Part shown: piece by piece, positions 35,389 to 44,823 of the stretch
Position numbering within the stretch: position 1 is the stretch's first letter
How the letters are laid out: each line of letters opens with the position of its first letter
Assembly: GCF_900142885.1 (NCBI RefSeq)
Contig: NZ_FRCL01000004.1
Coordinates: 124,001 to 188,000, forward strand
Length of the DNA: 64,000 nt
From: Flavobacterium xinjiangense
GTDB lineage: Bacteria; Bacteroidota; Bacteroidia; Flavobacteriales; Flavobacteriaceae
Direction: 5' to 3'
The notes under the pieces: generated by a model
What the model saw: only the letters and a program-made list of their open reading frames with translations
Databases searched by the model: none
What the model was told of the DNA's origin: nothing
Translations under genes and position numbers: made by a program

Positions 35389-36069
35389 ATGAGTAAATGT
35401 GAACAATGTATTGTTAGAGAATTCAGCTCATTGAAAGCACTTTCGAAAAACGAATTAGTACATCTTTCTGACTGTAAAACATCTCATACTATAAAAAAGG
35501 GTGAAGTTATTTTTGAAGAAGGTGAAAATGTAAATGGAATTTTTTGCATAAAAGACGGTGTATGCAAACTAACTAAATTGAGTCCAAACGGTAAAGACCA
35601 TATTGTAAAACTGGTTACCAAAGGGGAATTATTAGGACAACGCTCGATGATTAGTGAAGAACCCGTTAATTTAAGTGCTGTTGCTCTAGAGGACATGGAG
35701 GTTTGCTTTATCCCTAAATCTGAGGTAATGAGTTTCTTTGACAAAAATAATCAGTTTTCAATGAATGTGATGAAAACTATTTGTGGAGATTTAAAAGAAG
35801 CCGATGATCACATGGTCAATTTAGCCCAAAAAACAGTAAAAGAAAGATTAGCCGAAACGCTTCTTTACTTGCATGATACCTTTGGCAAAAATGAAGATAA
35901 CTCTTTGAAAGTTCAACTTTCAAGAGACGAATTAGCCAGTATGATTGGGACTGCTACAGAAAGTTGCATTCGTTTATTATCTGATTTCAAAAAATTAGGT
36001 TTGATTGAATTAACCGGTAAAAAAATCCTTTTGAAAGACATCAGCAAACTAAAAAAATTGGCCGAATAA
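35389..36069 (+). CDS. Crp/Fnr-family transcription regulator, probable oxygen or redox sensor
   Basis: A 226-residue regulator: cyclic-nucleotide-binding-like beta barrel (about 20-120), dimer helix, and C-terminal winged helix (about 150-226). Cysteines at 4, 7 and 29 plus C53, C59 and C106 recall the N-terminal Fe-S cluster of Fnr (three N-terminal plus one internal). The recognition helix reads TATESCIRLLSDF, with the Glu and Arg that contact bases in Crp and Fnr at the expected places. It probably controls the adjacent cbb3 genes and hemN, and itself. Cluster binding is inference. Confidence 0.9.
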   Translation: MSKCEQCIVREFSSLKALSKNELVHLSDCKTSHTIKKGEVIFEEGENVNGIFCIKDGVCKLTKLSPNGKDHIVKLVTKGELLGQRSMISEEPVNLSAVALEDMEVCFIPKSEVMSFFDKNNQFSMNVMKTICGDLKEADDHMVNLAQKTVKERLAETLLYLHDTFGKNEDNSLKVQLSRDELASMIGTATESCIRLLSDFKKLGLIELTGKKILLKDISKLKKLAE

Positions 36070-36179
36070 TTATCGGTTAGGTCTCTATTTTAAGCAATAG
36101 AAATTTTATTAATAAAAACAGGTTCCTATTAAATAATTGACAATTTAATCATTTAGTACTGTTCACTAAAAACTGAACG

Positions 36180-36953
36180 CTATAGTTTCTTCGCTTCGTT
36201 CCAAAACACATCCATCTCGGCAAGTGTCATATCCATCAATGGTTTTCCCAATTCTCCTGCTTTACTTTCTAGATATTGAAAGCGTTTGATAAATTTTTTA
36301 TTCGTTCGTTCCAAAGCATCTTCGGGATTCACATTTAGGAATCGGGCGTAATTAATCATTGAAAACAAAACATCACCAAATTCGGCTTCAATCTTATCTT
36401 GATCACCCGCTTCAACTTCAACTTGCAATTCCTCTAATTCTTCTTGTACTTTATCCCAAACCTGATGTGATTCTTCCCAATCAAATCCAACACCTTTTAC
36501 TTTATCCTGAATTCGGCTAGCTTTCACCAATGCTGGCAGACTTTTCGGCACACCTTCTAAAACTGATTTTTTACCTTCCTTAAGTTTGAGTTTTTCCCAG
36601 TTTTGTTTGACTTCCTCTTCATCTTTAACAACAACATCACTGTAAATATGTGGATGACGATGAATAAGTTTATCACAAATTTCATTGCAGACATCCGCCA
36701 TGTCAAAATCATTTGTTTCGCTTCCAATTTTAGCATAAAAAACAATATGCAATAGCAAATCACCTAATTCTTTCTTTACCTCACTTAAGTCATTATCTAA
36801 AATGGCATCACCCAACTCGTACGTTTCTTCTATGGTAAGATGGCGTAGCGTTTGCATGGTTTGTTTTTTATCCCAAGGACATTTTTCCCGCAAATCGTCC
36901 ATGATATCTAATAGTCTTTCGAAAGCCTGAAGCTGAGTTTTTCTTGAATTCAT
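36180..36953 (-). CDS. mazG: Nucleoside triphosphate pyrophosphohydrolase MazG
   Basis: A 257-residue protein with two MazG domains: the first has CPWDKKQTMQTLRHLTIEET and EVKKELGDLLLHIVFYA, the second KIEAEFGDVLFSMINYARFL. The EExxE/ExxD sets bind Mg. It hydrolyses non-canonical NTPs to NMP plus pyrophosphate and keeps the nucleotide pool clean. It lies downstream of the DUF5606 gene, separated by a terminator hairpin. Confidence 0.95.
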   Translation of the reverse strand: MNSRKTQLQAFERLLDIMDDLREKCPWDKKQTMQTLRHLTIEETYELGDAILDNDLSEVKKELGDLLLHIVFYAKIGSETNDFDMADVCNEICDKLIHRHPHIYSDVVVKDEEEVKQNWEKLKLKEGKKSVLEGVPKSLPALVKASRIQDKVKGVGFDWEESHQVWDKVQEELEELQVEVEAGDQDKIEAEFGDVLFSMINYARFLNVNPEDALERTNKKFIKRFQYLESKAGELGKPLMDMTLAEMDVFWNEAKKL

Positions 36954-36975
36954 TGCGCAATTGGTTTTTGTAAAA

Positions 36976-37013
36976 ATAAAAAAATCCTGCTAAGAAATCA
37001 TCTTAACAGGATT
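36976..37013 (-). terminator. Terminator after the DUF5606 gene
   Basis: On the minus strand a 13-bp stem with one G-U pair (36983-36995 with 37001-37013), 5-nt loop, then a T-run. It separates DUF5606 from mazG. Confidence 0.8.
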
Positions 37014-37040
37014 AAATATAATTTATTAAAGTATGTATTA

Positions 37041-37559
37041 CTATTTTTTTGCTGGAGCTTTTTTAGCTACCACTTTTTTTGCTGGAGCTTTCACTTCTGT
37101 AACTGGAGCTTCTTCTGCGACAGCAACAACTTCTTCTGCAACCGGTGTTTCTTCCGTGGTAACCGTAGCTGCTACTTCATCAGTAACTAATCCTTTTGCC
37201 TGAAGCATATTATACCAGTTTAAAACTTTTTTAATATCTGATGGATAAACTCTTTCTTCATCATAGTCAGGTAAAATTTCTTTGAAATAAGCCGTTAGTT
37301 TAGCATTGTCTTCTTTATGAGAAAGTGCTGGACCTTTACTTTCTTTATCTGCAATTTTTTGCATGATTTCAGCTAATGGTTTTTCGCCTTCATAGGTATA
37401 AATTGAAATCTCAGACAATAAACTCACATTGCTTTTTAAATTTACTGTGATTTTTTTTCCGTCTAATAATGATTCTGCAACAAACCCTGTACGTGTTTGT
37501 ACTTTTAATACGTATAAACCTGGTTTCCCAGAAATGGCTAATATTTTTTCTAAATTCAT
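37041..37559 (-). CDS. DUF5606-domain protein with a lysine/alanine-rich tail
   Basis: A 172-residue protein, residues 1-130 matching the Bacteroidota family DUF5606: NLEKILAISGKPGLYVLKVQ, LSEISIYTYEGEKPLAEIMQ, and VYPSDIKKVLNWYNMLQAKG. The remainder is a low-complexity tail of E/V/A then VKAPAKKVVAKKAPAKK, similar to tails of histone-like nucleic-acid-binding proteins. The function is unknown. It follows def (89 bp) on the minus strand; the two may be co-transcribed. Confidence 0.87.
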   Translation of the reverse strand: MNLEKILAISGKPGLYVLKVQTRTGFVAESLLDGKKITVNLKSNVSLLSEISIYTYEGEKPLAEIMQKIADKESKGPALSHKEDNAKLTAYFKEILPDYDEERVYPSDIKKVLNWYNMLQAKGLVTDEVAATVTTEETPVAEEVVAVAEEAPVTEVKAPAKKVVAKKAPAKK

Positions 37560-37647
37560 GTTTTTCTAATTATTATTAAGAATTCAATTTATTTTTACTT
37601 TTCACTAATCAACTAAAACCATACCAATATTAAAGAATAATACTAGT

Positions 37648-38235
37648 TTATCTACCCTTTTTGGCAAAAAATTTCATTCGGTAATCCTGAAATGTTTTTC
37701 CTTCAAGGATATTTTTTAGTTTCTTTTGAATCAAACGTTTTTTAAGAGATGAAATTTTATCGGTAAATAAAACGCCTTCAATATGGTCGTACTCATGTTG
37801 AATTACTCTGGCGATCAATCCATCAAAAACTTCGGTTTTCATTACAAAATCCTCTTCGCAGTACTCAATAGTTATCGTTGGATTACGAAAAACATCCTCC
37901 CGAACATCAGGAATGCTCAAACAACCCTCGTTGAAACTCCATTCTTCTCCTTCTTCTTTTATCATTTTTGCATTGATAAAAGTTTTTTTGAATCCTTTAA
38001 GCTCTTTTTGTTGAGCATCTTCGAGATCTTCATCATCGCTAAAAGGCGTTGTATCGATTACAAATAAGCGAACTGCCAATCCTACTTGGGGTGCGGCAAG
38101 ACCTACGCCATAAGCATTATACATGGTCTCATACATATTAGCGATGGTTTCTTTTAAGTTGGGATGTTCTGGCGAAAGAACTTCACCTACTTTTCTTAAA
38201 ACTGGATCACCATATCCTATAATTGGTAAAATCAT
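37648..38235 (-). CDS. def: Peptide deformylase
   Basis: A 195-residue enzyme with all three motifs: GVGLAAPQ (43-50), EGCLSIP (103-109) and QHEYDH (146-151), which hold the metal ligands Cys and two His and the catalytic Glu. It removes the formyl group from new proteins. The loop around residues 64-80 (SDDEDLEDAQQKE) is longer than in E. coli, as often in Bacteroidetes. -7 element TATTTTTG is 63 nt upstream. Confidence 0.96.
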   Translation of the reverse strand: MILPIIGYGDPVLRKVGEVLSPEHPNLKETIANMYETMYNAYGVGLAAPQVGLAVRLFVIDTTPFSDDEDLEDAQQKELKGFKKTFINAKMIKEEGEEWSFNEGCLSIPDVREDVFRNPTITIEYCEEDFVMKTEVFDGLIARVIQHEYDHIEGVLFTDKISSLKKRLIQKKLKNILEGKTFQDYRMKFFAKKGR

Positions 38236-38297
38236 TAGTGTTGTATTAAGTATTATCTACTATATGTCTGAAATCAATTTACTTTTAATTCAGTCTG

Positions 38298-38305
38298 CAA
38301 AAATA
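38298..38305 (-). promoter_or_regulatory. Probable -7 element of def
   Basis: TATTTTTG on the minus strand fits TAnnTTTG, 63 nt upstream of the ATG, a longer leader than for other genes here. Confidence 0.4.
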
Positions 38306-38432
38306 GTAAAAAAATAGACAATGAATAATCCTCCAATGATTATTAGTGATTTTTTAGAATTTAAGTTAAAACCCACTTAAATATTCTTTATATAATTCTT
38401 ACAATTCTTACCTTTACCAGCAATCCAATTGT

Positions 38433-40646
38433 ATGATTTACGAAATCCGAAAATTTACCGATAGTACTTATTTTACGAATGCTTTAAAAGTAACAATAGC
38501 CGCAGTTATTCCAGTCTTGCTATTTTCTTTTTTGGACAATTTTGAAATTGGATTTACAATAGCTCTTGGAGCTTTTTTTACGTATCCAAGCGATATTCCC
38601 AGTAATCTAAAACATAAAATTAACGGTATTCTCTTCACTTCATTTCTTGTAGCGGGTGTCAACCTGCTAGTGAATATTGTACATCCTTATTCATGGGTTT
38701 TCTATCCTTTTTTAGCTTTGTTAATATTCTTGCTATCAATGATTTCAGTATATGGACAAAGAGCCACTATGGTTTCTTTCTCCGCATTACTTGCGGTTTC
38801 ACTGGCATTTGCACACTTACACACGGGCTGGGAAATGCTCCAATATTCTGGATTAATTCTTGTTGGCGGTTTATTTTATCTACTTATTTCGCTTATTTTT
38901 CACTATATCAGACCTCACCGATATATCGAATTACAAATTGCTGAATGTATTAAACTCACAGCAAAATACCTGAAATTAAGAGGCGATTTATGGACTATCA
39001 ATGCTGATAAAAAGGCGATTATCGAAAAACAATTGCATCTTCAGGTAGAACTGAATACGATTCGACAAAACATTCGAGAAGTGCTAATTAGCAGTCATAC
39101 AACTTCCGGTTCTTCAAATCAAAACCGAAAGATGCTTATCGTTTTTATTTCATTAACAGAAATACTCGAGCTGGCACTATCTACATCTTTTGACCACGAT
39201 AAATTACATCAAAAATTTGATGACCATCCAAAGGTGCTGTTAACATATCAAAGCCTAGCGTACAATCTTGCGGCCAGTTTGAAGCAATTGTCCAAAAGTA
39301 TTCAAAATAAAACGAAGTATATTTCTAAACATACTTTGCTTAGCGATTTAAATGCGTTGCAACTTGCTATCACAGATTATGAAAGTGACTTAGGAAAAAA
39401 TTCAGCTTCCGAAGGTGTTTTTATGCTGACAACCATGCTTCAATATGCCGAAAAACAAGTTGAAAAAATAAAAATTGTAGAACGTGCTTTTACGTTGGCA
39501 ATCAATTCACTTGACTTTAAAGGAAAAGATAAAGATTTAGAAAAATTTCTTACGCCACAATATTATCCTTTAAGCACTTTAATTCAAAATCTTAGCTTCT
39601 CCTCCACTATTTTCAGACATTCGCTACGATTAACCATAACTATTCTGATTGGTTTTATAATTGGTAACATACTCCCTTTTCATAATGTATATTGGATTTT
39701 ATTGACTATTTTGGTAATCATGCGACCTGGATATGGCTTGACAAAACAACGCTCTTTCCATCGGATTTTTGGTACTATTTTAGGCGGATTAATTGCATTT
39801 GGAGTACTTTCATTGGTACATAATAGTATTGCAATCAGTGTTTTATCGATTATTTGTATGCTTTTGGGATTCTCCTTTACGCAAACAAATTATAAAATCA
39901 GTGCAACATTTGTGACTATGTACATTGTTTTCATATACGGAATATTGGCACCTAATATTACTGATGTGATTCAATATAGAATTTTGGACACCATTGTAGG
40001 TGCCACTTTAGCTTTTCTTGCCAATCATTTTTTGTGGCCTTCATGGGAATTTTTAAACATTCCCATTTATTTGGAAAAATCTATTAAAGCCAATCAAAAT
40101 TACTTGAAGGAAATCTCTATATTTTATAATAAAAAAGGTTCCGTTTCGACTTCCTATCGATTAGCGAGAAAAAATGCTTTTATAGAAATTGGTAATTTAA
40201 TGGCGTCCTTTCAAAGAATGGTGCAGGAGCCTAAATCAAAACAAAAACAATTACCTCAAGTATATAAACTAGCGATTCTTAATCATTCACTGCTTTCCTC
40301 TTCCGCTTCATTAGGGACTTATATCCAATCACACAAAACAACATCAGCTTCTGATGCATTTAACGTGGTGGTGGATACCGTTATTAAAAACTTGGATAAT
40401 GCAATTGCACTACTGAAAGAGAATGATTTAGACTTAAAAGAAAATCTTGCAAAGGAAGATTTAGCCATGCGTTTTTCGGAGTTAAAAAATATTCGAGCCA
40501 AAGAATTGAAAGAAGGAATTCCAATTGATGAAGAAGCATTCCAATTGAAAATGCAGGAAGCACAATTGGTAATCGAACAATTAATCTGGCTTACTAATTT
40601 ATCCGAAAATATTGTAAAAACGACTAAAGAATTAATCGCTACTTAA
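38433..40646 (+). CDS. FUSC-family (YccS/YhfK-like) membrane protein
   Basis: A 737-residue protein with two blocks of about five membrane helices (30-165 and 400-530), each followed by a helical cytoplasmic part. The pattern TILVIMRPGYGLTKQRSFHR followed by GTILGG is the FUSC signature shared with YccS and aromatic-acid exporters. The substrate is unknown. It stands alone, between def and mqo, and ends at a very strong bidirectional terminator. Confidence 0.87.
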   Translation: MIYEIRKFTDSTYFTNALKVTIAAVIPVLLFSFLDNFEIGFTIALGAFFTYPSDIPSNLKHKINGILFTSFLVAGVNLLVNIVHPYSWVFYPFLALLIFLLSMISVYGQRATMVSFSALLAVSLAFAHLHTGWEMLQYSGLILVGGLFYLLISLIFHYIRPHRYIELQIAECIKLTAKYLKLRGDLWTINADKKAIIEKQLHLQVELNTIRQNIREVLISSHTTSGSSNQNRKMLIVFISLTEILELALSTSFDHDKLHQKFDDHPKVLLTYQSLAYNLAASLKQLSKSIQNKTKYISKHTLLSDLNALQLAITDYESDLGKNSASEGVFMLTTMLQYAEKQVEKIKIVERAFTLAINSLDFKGKDKDLEKFLTPQYYPLSTLIQNLSFSSTIFRHSLRLTITILIGFIIGNILPFHNVYWILLTILVIMRPGYGLTKQRSFHRIFGTILGGLIAFGVLSLVHNSIAISVLSIICMLLGFSFTQTNYKISATFVTMYIVFIYGILAPNITDVIQYRILDTIVGATLAFLANHFLWPSWEFLNIPIYLEKSIKANQNYLKEISIFYNKKGSVSTSYRLARKNAFIEIGNLMASFQRMVQEPKSKQKQLPQVYKLAILNHSLLSSSASLGTYIQSHKTTSASDAFNVVVDTVIKNLDNAIALLKENDLDLKENLAKEDLAMRFSELKNIRAKELKEGIPIDEEAFQLKMQEAQLVIEQLIWLTNLSENIVKTTKELIAT

Positions 40647-40648
40647 AC

Positions 40649-40694
40649 CAAAAAAGCTGGATTTAGACGTTCAAATCTAAATCCAGCTTTTTTG
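40649..40694. terminator. Bidirectional terminator between the FUSC gene and mqo
   Basis: A perfect 19-bp stem (40649-40667 with 40676-40694) with an 8-nt loop and six A/T at the feet. Confidence 0.93.
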
Positions 40695-40711
40695 ATTGTA
40701 TTGAAAAATTT

Positions 40712-42208
40712 CTAATTATTCAATTTTAGAATTTCAGCGGTATTTTTTCTAATTTCTTCCAATAAAGAAGGTTTATCATTTAATGTTTGTCCATATGATG
40801 GTATCATTTTTTTTAGTTTTTCTTGCCATTCCGGATTAACAATTTCATTTTTGAAACATTTTCCAACCAAATCTGTCATGATAGAAACTGCTGTAGAAGC
40901 ACCGGGAGAAGCACCAAGCAATACAGCTAAACTACCATCGGCAGTTGTAATTACCTCGGTACCAAATTCAAGTATTCCGCCTTCTTTTTCATCTTTCTTT
41001 ATAACTTGTACCCGTTGCCCTGCTCGTTCTATTTTCCAGTCTTTAGATCTGGCTGTAGGAACATATTCTCTTAACGCATTAATCCTATCTTTAGGAGATT
41101 GACGTACTTGTTCTATCAAATATTTTGTAAGTGGTATATTCTTAATCCCTGCAGCTATCATCGGAATTATATTATCCGTTTTAATAGACAAAGGCAAATC
41201 AGAATAAGAACCATTCTTTAAAAACCGAGTAGAAAACCCGGCAAAAGGACCAAAAAGAAGTGCTTTTTCTCCATCTATCATTCGGGAATCAATATGTGGT
41301 ACAGACATTGGTGGCGCTCCTACGGAAGCTTTACCATAAACTTTAGCCTGATGTTTTGCAATTACTTCAGGATTGGTACACTTTAACCATTGTCCGCTAA
41401 CCGGGAAACCTCCAAAACCCTTTCCTTCTGGAACGTCTGCTTTTTCTAGTAAGGGCAATGACCCACCTCCAGCACCGATAAAAACAAATTTGGTATATGC
41501 CTTTCTTTTTTGGCCGGTAGCCAAATCGGTTATTTTTATTCTCCAAGATTTATCTTCCCGTTGTTTCAATTTTTGAACTTCGTGATGAAAATGCATGGTA
41601 ACACCATCTAATTTAGCCAAATAATTAAACATACTTCTGGTTAATTCCCCAAAATTCACATCCGTACCAATTGCCATTGAAGTAGCTGCAACTTTTTCAT
41701 TTTCGTCTCTACCCTCCATGACCAACGGCATCCACTTTTTTAATTCTGAAAAATCAGTACTAAAAATCATTTTTTTGAAAAGCGGATTAGAATGTAAAAC
41801 TTCGAATCTTTTCTTTAGATAAGCTACATTTTTTTCACCCCAGACATAACTCACATGAGGAATACTTTTTATAAAATTTTCAGGAGATGTAATCTTTTTT
41901 TCTTGGACTAAATAGGCCCAAAATTGGCGGGAAACCTCAAAGGATTCAGCAATACTGATTGCTTTTTTGGGATCAATAGTGCCATCAGCACTTTCAGGAG
42001 TATAATTGAGTTCACAAAAGGCAGAATGTCCAGTTCCTGCATTGTTCCAAGCATCAGAACTTTCAGCAGCTGCAATATCTAATCTTTCGTAAATTTCAAT
42101 TTTTAAATCAGGTTGTAATTCTTTTAGAATTAAGCCAAGAGTGGCGCTCATTATTCCAGCTCCTATAAGAACTACATCACTACTTGAACGAATGGTTGTG
42201 TCAGACAT
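40712..42208 (-). CDS. mqo: Malate:quinone oxidoreductase
   Basis: A 498-residue FAD enzyme with the N-terminal dinucleotide-binding motif VLIGAGIMSATLGLILKEL and Mqo signatures SDAWNNAGTGHSAFCELNYT, FIGAGGGSLPLLEKADVPEG, and GASPGASTA. It oxidises malate to oxaloacetate and passes electrons to menaquinone at the inner membrane, serving in the TCA cycle in place of or beside malate dehydrogenase. Own -7 element (TATCTTTG) 18 nt upstream. Confidence 0.96.
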   Translation of the reverse strand: MSDTTIRSSSDVVLIGAGIMSATLGLILKELQPDLKIEIYERLDIAAAESSDAWNNAGTGHSAFCELNYTPESADGTIDPKKAISIAESFEVSRQFWAYLVQEKKITSPENFIKSIPHVSYVWGEKNVAYLKKRFEVLHSNPLFKKMIFSTDFSELKKWMPLVMEGRDENEKVAATSMAIGTDVNFGELTRSMFNYLAKLDGVTMHFHHEVQKLKQREDKSWRIKITDLATGQKRKAYTKFVFIGAGGGSLPLLEKADVPEGKGFGGFPVSGQWLKCTNPEVIAKHQAKVYGKASVGAPPMSVPHIDSRMIDGEKALLFGPFAGFSTRFLKNGSYSDLPLSIKTDNIIPMIAAGIKNIPLTKYLIEQVRQSPKDRINALREYVPTARSKDWKIERAGQRVQVIKKDEKEGGILEFGTEVITTADGSLAVLLGASPGASTAVSIMTDLVGKCFKNEIVNPEWQEKLKKMIPSYGQTLNDKPSLLEEIRKNTAEILKLNN

Positions 42209-42225
42209 AACAAAATTTTAAAGTG

Positions 42226-42233
42226 CAAAGATA
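42226..42233 (-). promoter_or_regulatory. -7 element of mqo
   Basis: TATCTTTG on the minus strand, exact TAnnTTTG match, 18 nt before the ATG. Confidence 0.6.
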
Positions 42234-42327
42234 CTTCATATGATTGCAAAAAAAACCTTAAATTTTGTGTGAAAAGTTACATAATTACGAAAACGTTTTA
42301 GAAACCTGAATTACATTTATAACACTT

Positions 42328-42744
42328 TTAGAACAATTTTCTTGTCAAATAATCTTGCAACATTATAGTTGCCGAAATTTCATCTATAAGTGCCTTATTT
42401 TGACGCTGTTTCTTTTTGAGTCCGCTGTCGATCATTGTTTGGAAAGCCATTTTTGAAGTAAAACGCTCATCTACCCGAATAACTTTCATTTCCGGAAAAT
42501 GATTTGTGAAATGTGTTACAAAACCTTTAATCATAGATGCACTTTCTGAAGGTTCACCGTTCATTTGTTTAGGTTCGCCTATAAGAACTGCTTCAACTTT
42601 TTCTTTGGAAAAATAGTCCTTAAGAAAAGCAATTGCGGTTGTGGATGGAACAGTAGTTAATCCTGATGCAATTATTTGCATTTCATCGGTAACAGCTATT
42701 CCTGTGCGTTTTTGTCCGTAATCTATGGCGAGTATTCTTGGCAT
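42328..42744 (-). CDS. ruvX: Holliday junction resolvase-like protein RuvX (YqgF)
   Basis: A 138-residue RNase H-fold protein starting MPRILAIDYGQKRTGIAVTD with catalytic Asp7, followed by VLIGEPKQMNGEPSESA and VDERFTSKMAF, then ALIDEISATIMLQDYL with the final acidic residues. YqgF acts in pre-16S rRNA 5' maturation and perhaps in recombination. It lies 119 bp from mqo. Own -7 element (TACCTTTG) 15 nt from the ATG. Confidence 0.94.
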   Translation of the reverse strand: MPRILAIDYGQKRTGIAVTDEMQIIASGLTTVPSTTAIAFLKDYFSKEKVEAVLIGEPKQMNGEPSESASMIKGFVTHFTNHFPEMKVIRVDERFTSKMAFQTMIDSGLKKKQRQNKALIDEISATIMLQDYLTRKLF

Positions 42745-42758
42745 TTATTTATTTTTTA

Positions 42759-42766
42759 CAAAGGTA
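42759..42766 (-). promoter_or_regulatory. -7 element of ruvX
   Basis: TACCTTTG on the minus strand, exact match to TAnnTTTG, 15 nt before the ATG. Confidence 0.6.
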
Positions 42767-42955
42767 ACTATTTTAATTTTCCGATGTATAGCAGTAGTAG
42801 AAAAGTCACCTTGATATTACTTTTTTTGAAAAATTTATTTGTTTCACATTTCAATAATAAGGAAAATTCTCATTTCAAAGTTAATTAATCGAACAAGAAG
42901 TTAAATCTGTAACATTTTCAAATCATTTTGCTTTCTTGCTTTTAGCTAAAAATCC

Positions 42956-42963
42956 TATCTTTG
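42956..42963 (+). promoter_or_regulatory. Promoter of dapD
   Basis: TATCTTTG with TTG 17 bp upstream (42936-42938), 18 nt before the ATG at 42981. It rules out the upstream in-frame ATG at 42936. Confidence 0.68.
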
Positions 42964-42980
42964 CCAAAAAACTAATTAAA

Positions 42981-43796
42981 ATGAATCCATTACAAACTAT
43001 CATAGAGCAAGCATGGGAAAACCGTGCTTTACTACAGGAAAAAAATACTACCGATGCTATAAGAGAAGTTATCGAGTTGCTTGACACCGGAAAATTGCGT
43101 GTAGCAGAACCAGTTGCTGACGGATGGCAAGTAAACGAATGGGTTAAGAAAGCCGTGGTAATGTACTTCCCTATTCAAAAAATGGAAACATGGGAATCTG
43201 GAATTTTCGAATACCATGACAAAATGCTATTAAAAAGAGGCTATGCCGAAAAAGGAATTCGTGTGGTTCCTAATGCCGTAGCGCGTTACGGCGCTTACAT
43301 TTCAAGCGGTGTTATCTTAATGCCAAGTTATGTAAATATTGGTGCGTATGTTGATGAAGGAACTATGGTAGATACATGGGCAACCGTAGGAAGTTGTGCT
43401 CAAATTGGTAAAAACGTCCATTTAAGTGGTGGTGTTGGTATAGGTGGTGTTCTAGAACCTTTGCAAGCGGCTCCTGTAATTATTGAAGACGGTGCTTTCA
43501 TTGGCTCCCGTTGTATCGTAGTTGAGGGAGTTCATGTTGGGAAAGAAGCCGTTCTTGGTGCCAATGTTTGTTTGACTGCCTCTACAAAAATTATTGATGT
43601 TACTGGTGAAACTCCTATTGAAATGAAAGGATTTGTTCCTGCTCGTTCGGTAGTAATTCCGGGAAGTTATACTAAAAAATTCTCTGCTGGTGAGTTCCAA
43701 GTGCCTTGCGCTCTAATTATTGGAACCCGCAAACCTTCGACAGATTTGAAAACATCTTTGAATAATGCTTTACGCGAATATGACGTAGCGGTATAA
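42981..43796 (+). CDS. dapD: Tetrahydrodipicolinate N-succinyltransferase
   Basis: A 271-residue enzyme with a helical N-terminal domain and a left-handed beta helix of hexapeptide repeats (about 100-215, e.g. IGAYVDEGTMVDTWATVGSC and GKNVHLSGGVGIGG). It makes N-succinyl-2-amino-6-ketopimelate in the lysine/meso-diaminopimelate pathway. The reading frame is open to an ATG at 42936, but the consensus promoter lies after that ATG, so MNPLQTIIEQAW at 42981 is the start. A glycosyltransferase follows 35 bp downstream. Confidence 0.96.
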   Translation: MNPLQTIIEQAWENRALLQEKNTTDAIREVIELLDTGKLRVAEPVADGWQVNEWVKKAVVMYFPIQKMETWESGIFEYHDKMLLKRGYAEKGIRVVPNAVARYGAYISSGVILMPSYVNIGAYVDEGTMVDTWATVGSCAQIGKNVHLSGGVGIGGVLEPLQAAPVIIEDGAFIGSRCIVVEGVHVGKEAVLGANVCLTASTKIIDVTGETPIEMKGFVPARSVVIPGSYTKKFSAGEFQVPCALIIGTRKPSTDLKTSLNNALREYDVAV

Positions 43797-43831
43797 TCCG
43801 TTTCGTATAAAAATCTTTATAAAAAGACCTA

Positions 43832-44812
43832 TTGGATATTTCAATAATTATTGTCAATTACCGTGGTTGGAAAGCCTTAGACGAGTGTTTAGAATCTATT
43901 GATGCAATTATTTCAAAAACATTCTCATTTGAAGTTATCATTGTTGATAATTTTTCTAATGACGGACAATTTCCTGTTTTTAAACAAAAATATTCCAAGT
44001 TTACATTTATAGAAAATTCTGGTAATAATGGTTTCTCAAATGGTTGCAACTTTGGTGCAAGCATTGCTAAGGGAAACCATTTTCTTTTTTTAAATCCAGA
44101 TACAAAACTTACTCTTGAAGCTCTGGAAACCCTATTGCAGACAGAAGTTTCACATCCTGAAATTGGAATTTTGTCTTGTCTGCAAATAAATGAAAACGAT
44201 GTTTTTTACAAACAGAATAATTTATTTCCGGCTTTAGGACGCTTTTTTGGAATCTCAAGAGCCATTTTTAGAAAGCTGAATAAATCAAAACTGGAAAAAC
44301 GTTTCAACAATACTAGCGATTTGTTTTACCCAGATTGGGTGACTGGAGCAGTTGTTTTTATTAACAGAGAATGGTTTGACAAAATTAAAGGTTGGAACGA
44401 AGATTACTGGTTGTATTTTGAAGATGTTGACCTATGCAAAAAAGTTGCTGATAGTGGAGGAAAAGTTGCCGTAACCAGAAAAGCGACGATTTTCCATCAG
44501 CATGGTGGTGCATCCCGATTAAATGTCAAGACAAAAGCACTCACAAAAACCGAAGTAATTATTTCTAAACACGTTTATATCAGCAATCAATTCTCAATTG
44601 GAATTCAAATCTATTTGCAAAGTCTATTGATTATAGGAGTCGTTCTTGAGAAAACAATTTTATCTATTTTAAGCCTATTTTTATTTTTTATTCCAAAATT
44701 AAAAGTGAACCGATTGATGTTAAAAAACTTATTCGTTTATTATTTTAATGCGCTTCAAAAACAAACCTGGATTAGTCCTCGTGCGATGAATTACTTGAAA
44801 CCAAAAGCTTAA
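43832..44812 (+). CDS. Family 2 glycosyltransferase (TTG start)
   Basis: A 326-residue GT2 enzyme: MDISIIIVNYRGWKALDECL at the nucleotide-sugar site, FLNPDTKLTLEALETL with the metal-binding DxD-like motif, and the acceptor-side WNEDYWLYFEDVDLCKKV, typical of rhamnosyltransferase-like GT2 proteins. A C-terminal hydrophobic region (about 250-290) suggests membrane attachment. It begins at TTG 43832; no ATG is in frame nearby. It is the first of three same-strand glycan genes. Confidence 0.88.
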   Translation: MDISIIIVNYRGWKALDECLESIDAIISKTFSFEVIIVDNFSNDGQFPVFKQKYSKFTFIENSGNNGFSNGCNFGASIAKGNHFLFLNPDTKLTLEALETLLQTEVSHPEIGILSCLQINENDVFYKQNNLFPALGRFFGISRAIFRKLNKSKLEKRFNNTSDLFYPDWVTGAVVFINREWFDKIKGWNEDYWLYFEDVDLCKKVADSGGKVAVTRKATIFHQHGGASRLNVKTKALTKTEVIISKHVYISNQFSIGIQIYLQSLLIIGVVLEKTILSILSLFLFFIPKLKVNRLMLKNLFVYYFNALQKQTWISPRAMNYLKPKA

Positions 44813-44823
44813 TTTTTCTAATA

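Noticed and set aside
36070..36179. Possible terminator between the Crp/Fnr gene and mazG
   Set aside because: Only AT-rich partial complementarity is present; no stem followed by a T-run could be drawn.
42936..42980. Fifteen-residue N-terminal extension of dapD
   Set aside because: It would begin upstream of a consensus promoter with correct -33 spacing; the conserved protein starts at 42981.
43799..43831. Separate promoter for the TTG-started GT2 gene after dapD
   Set aside because: No TAnnTTTG element in the 35-bp gap; readthrough from dapD is more likely.
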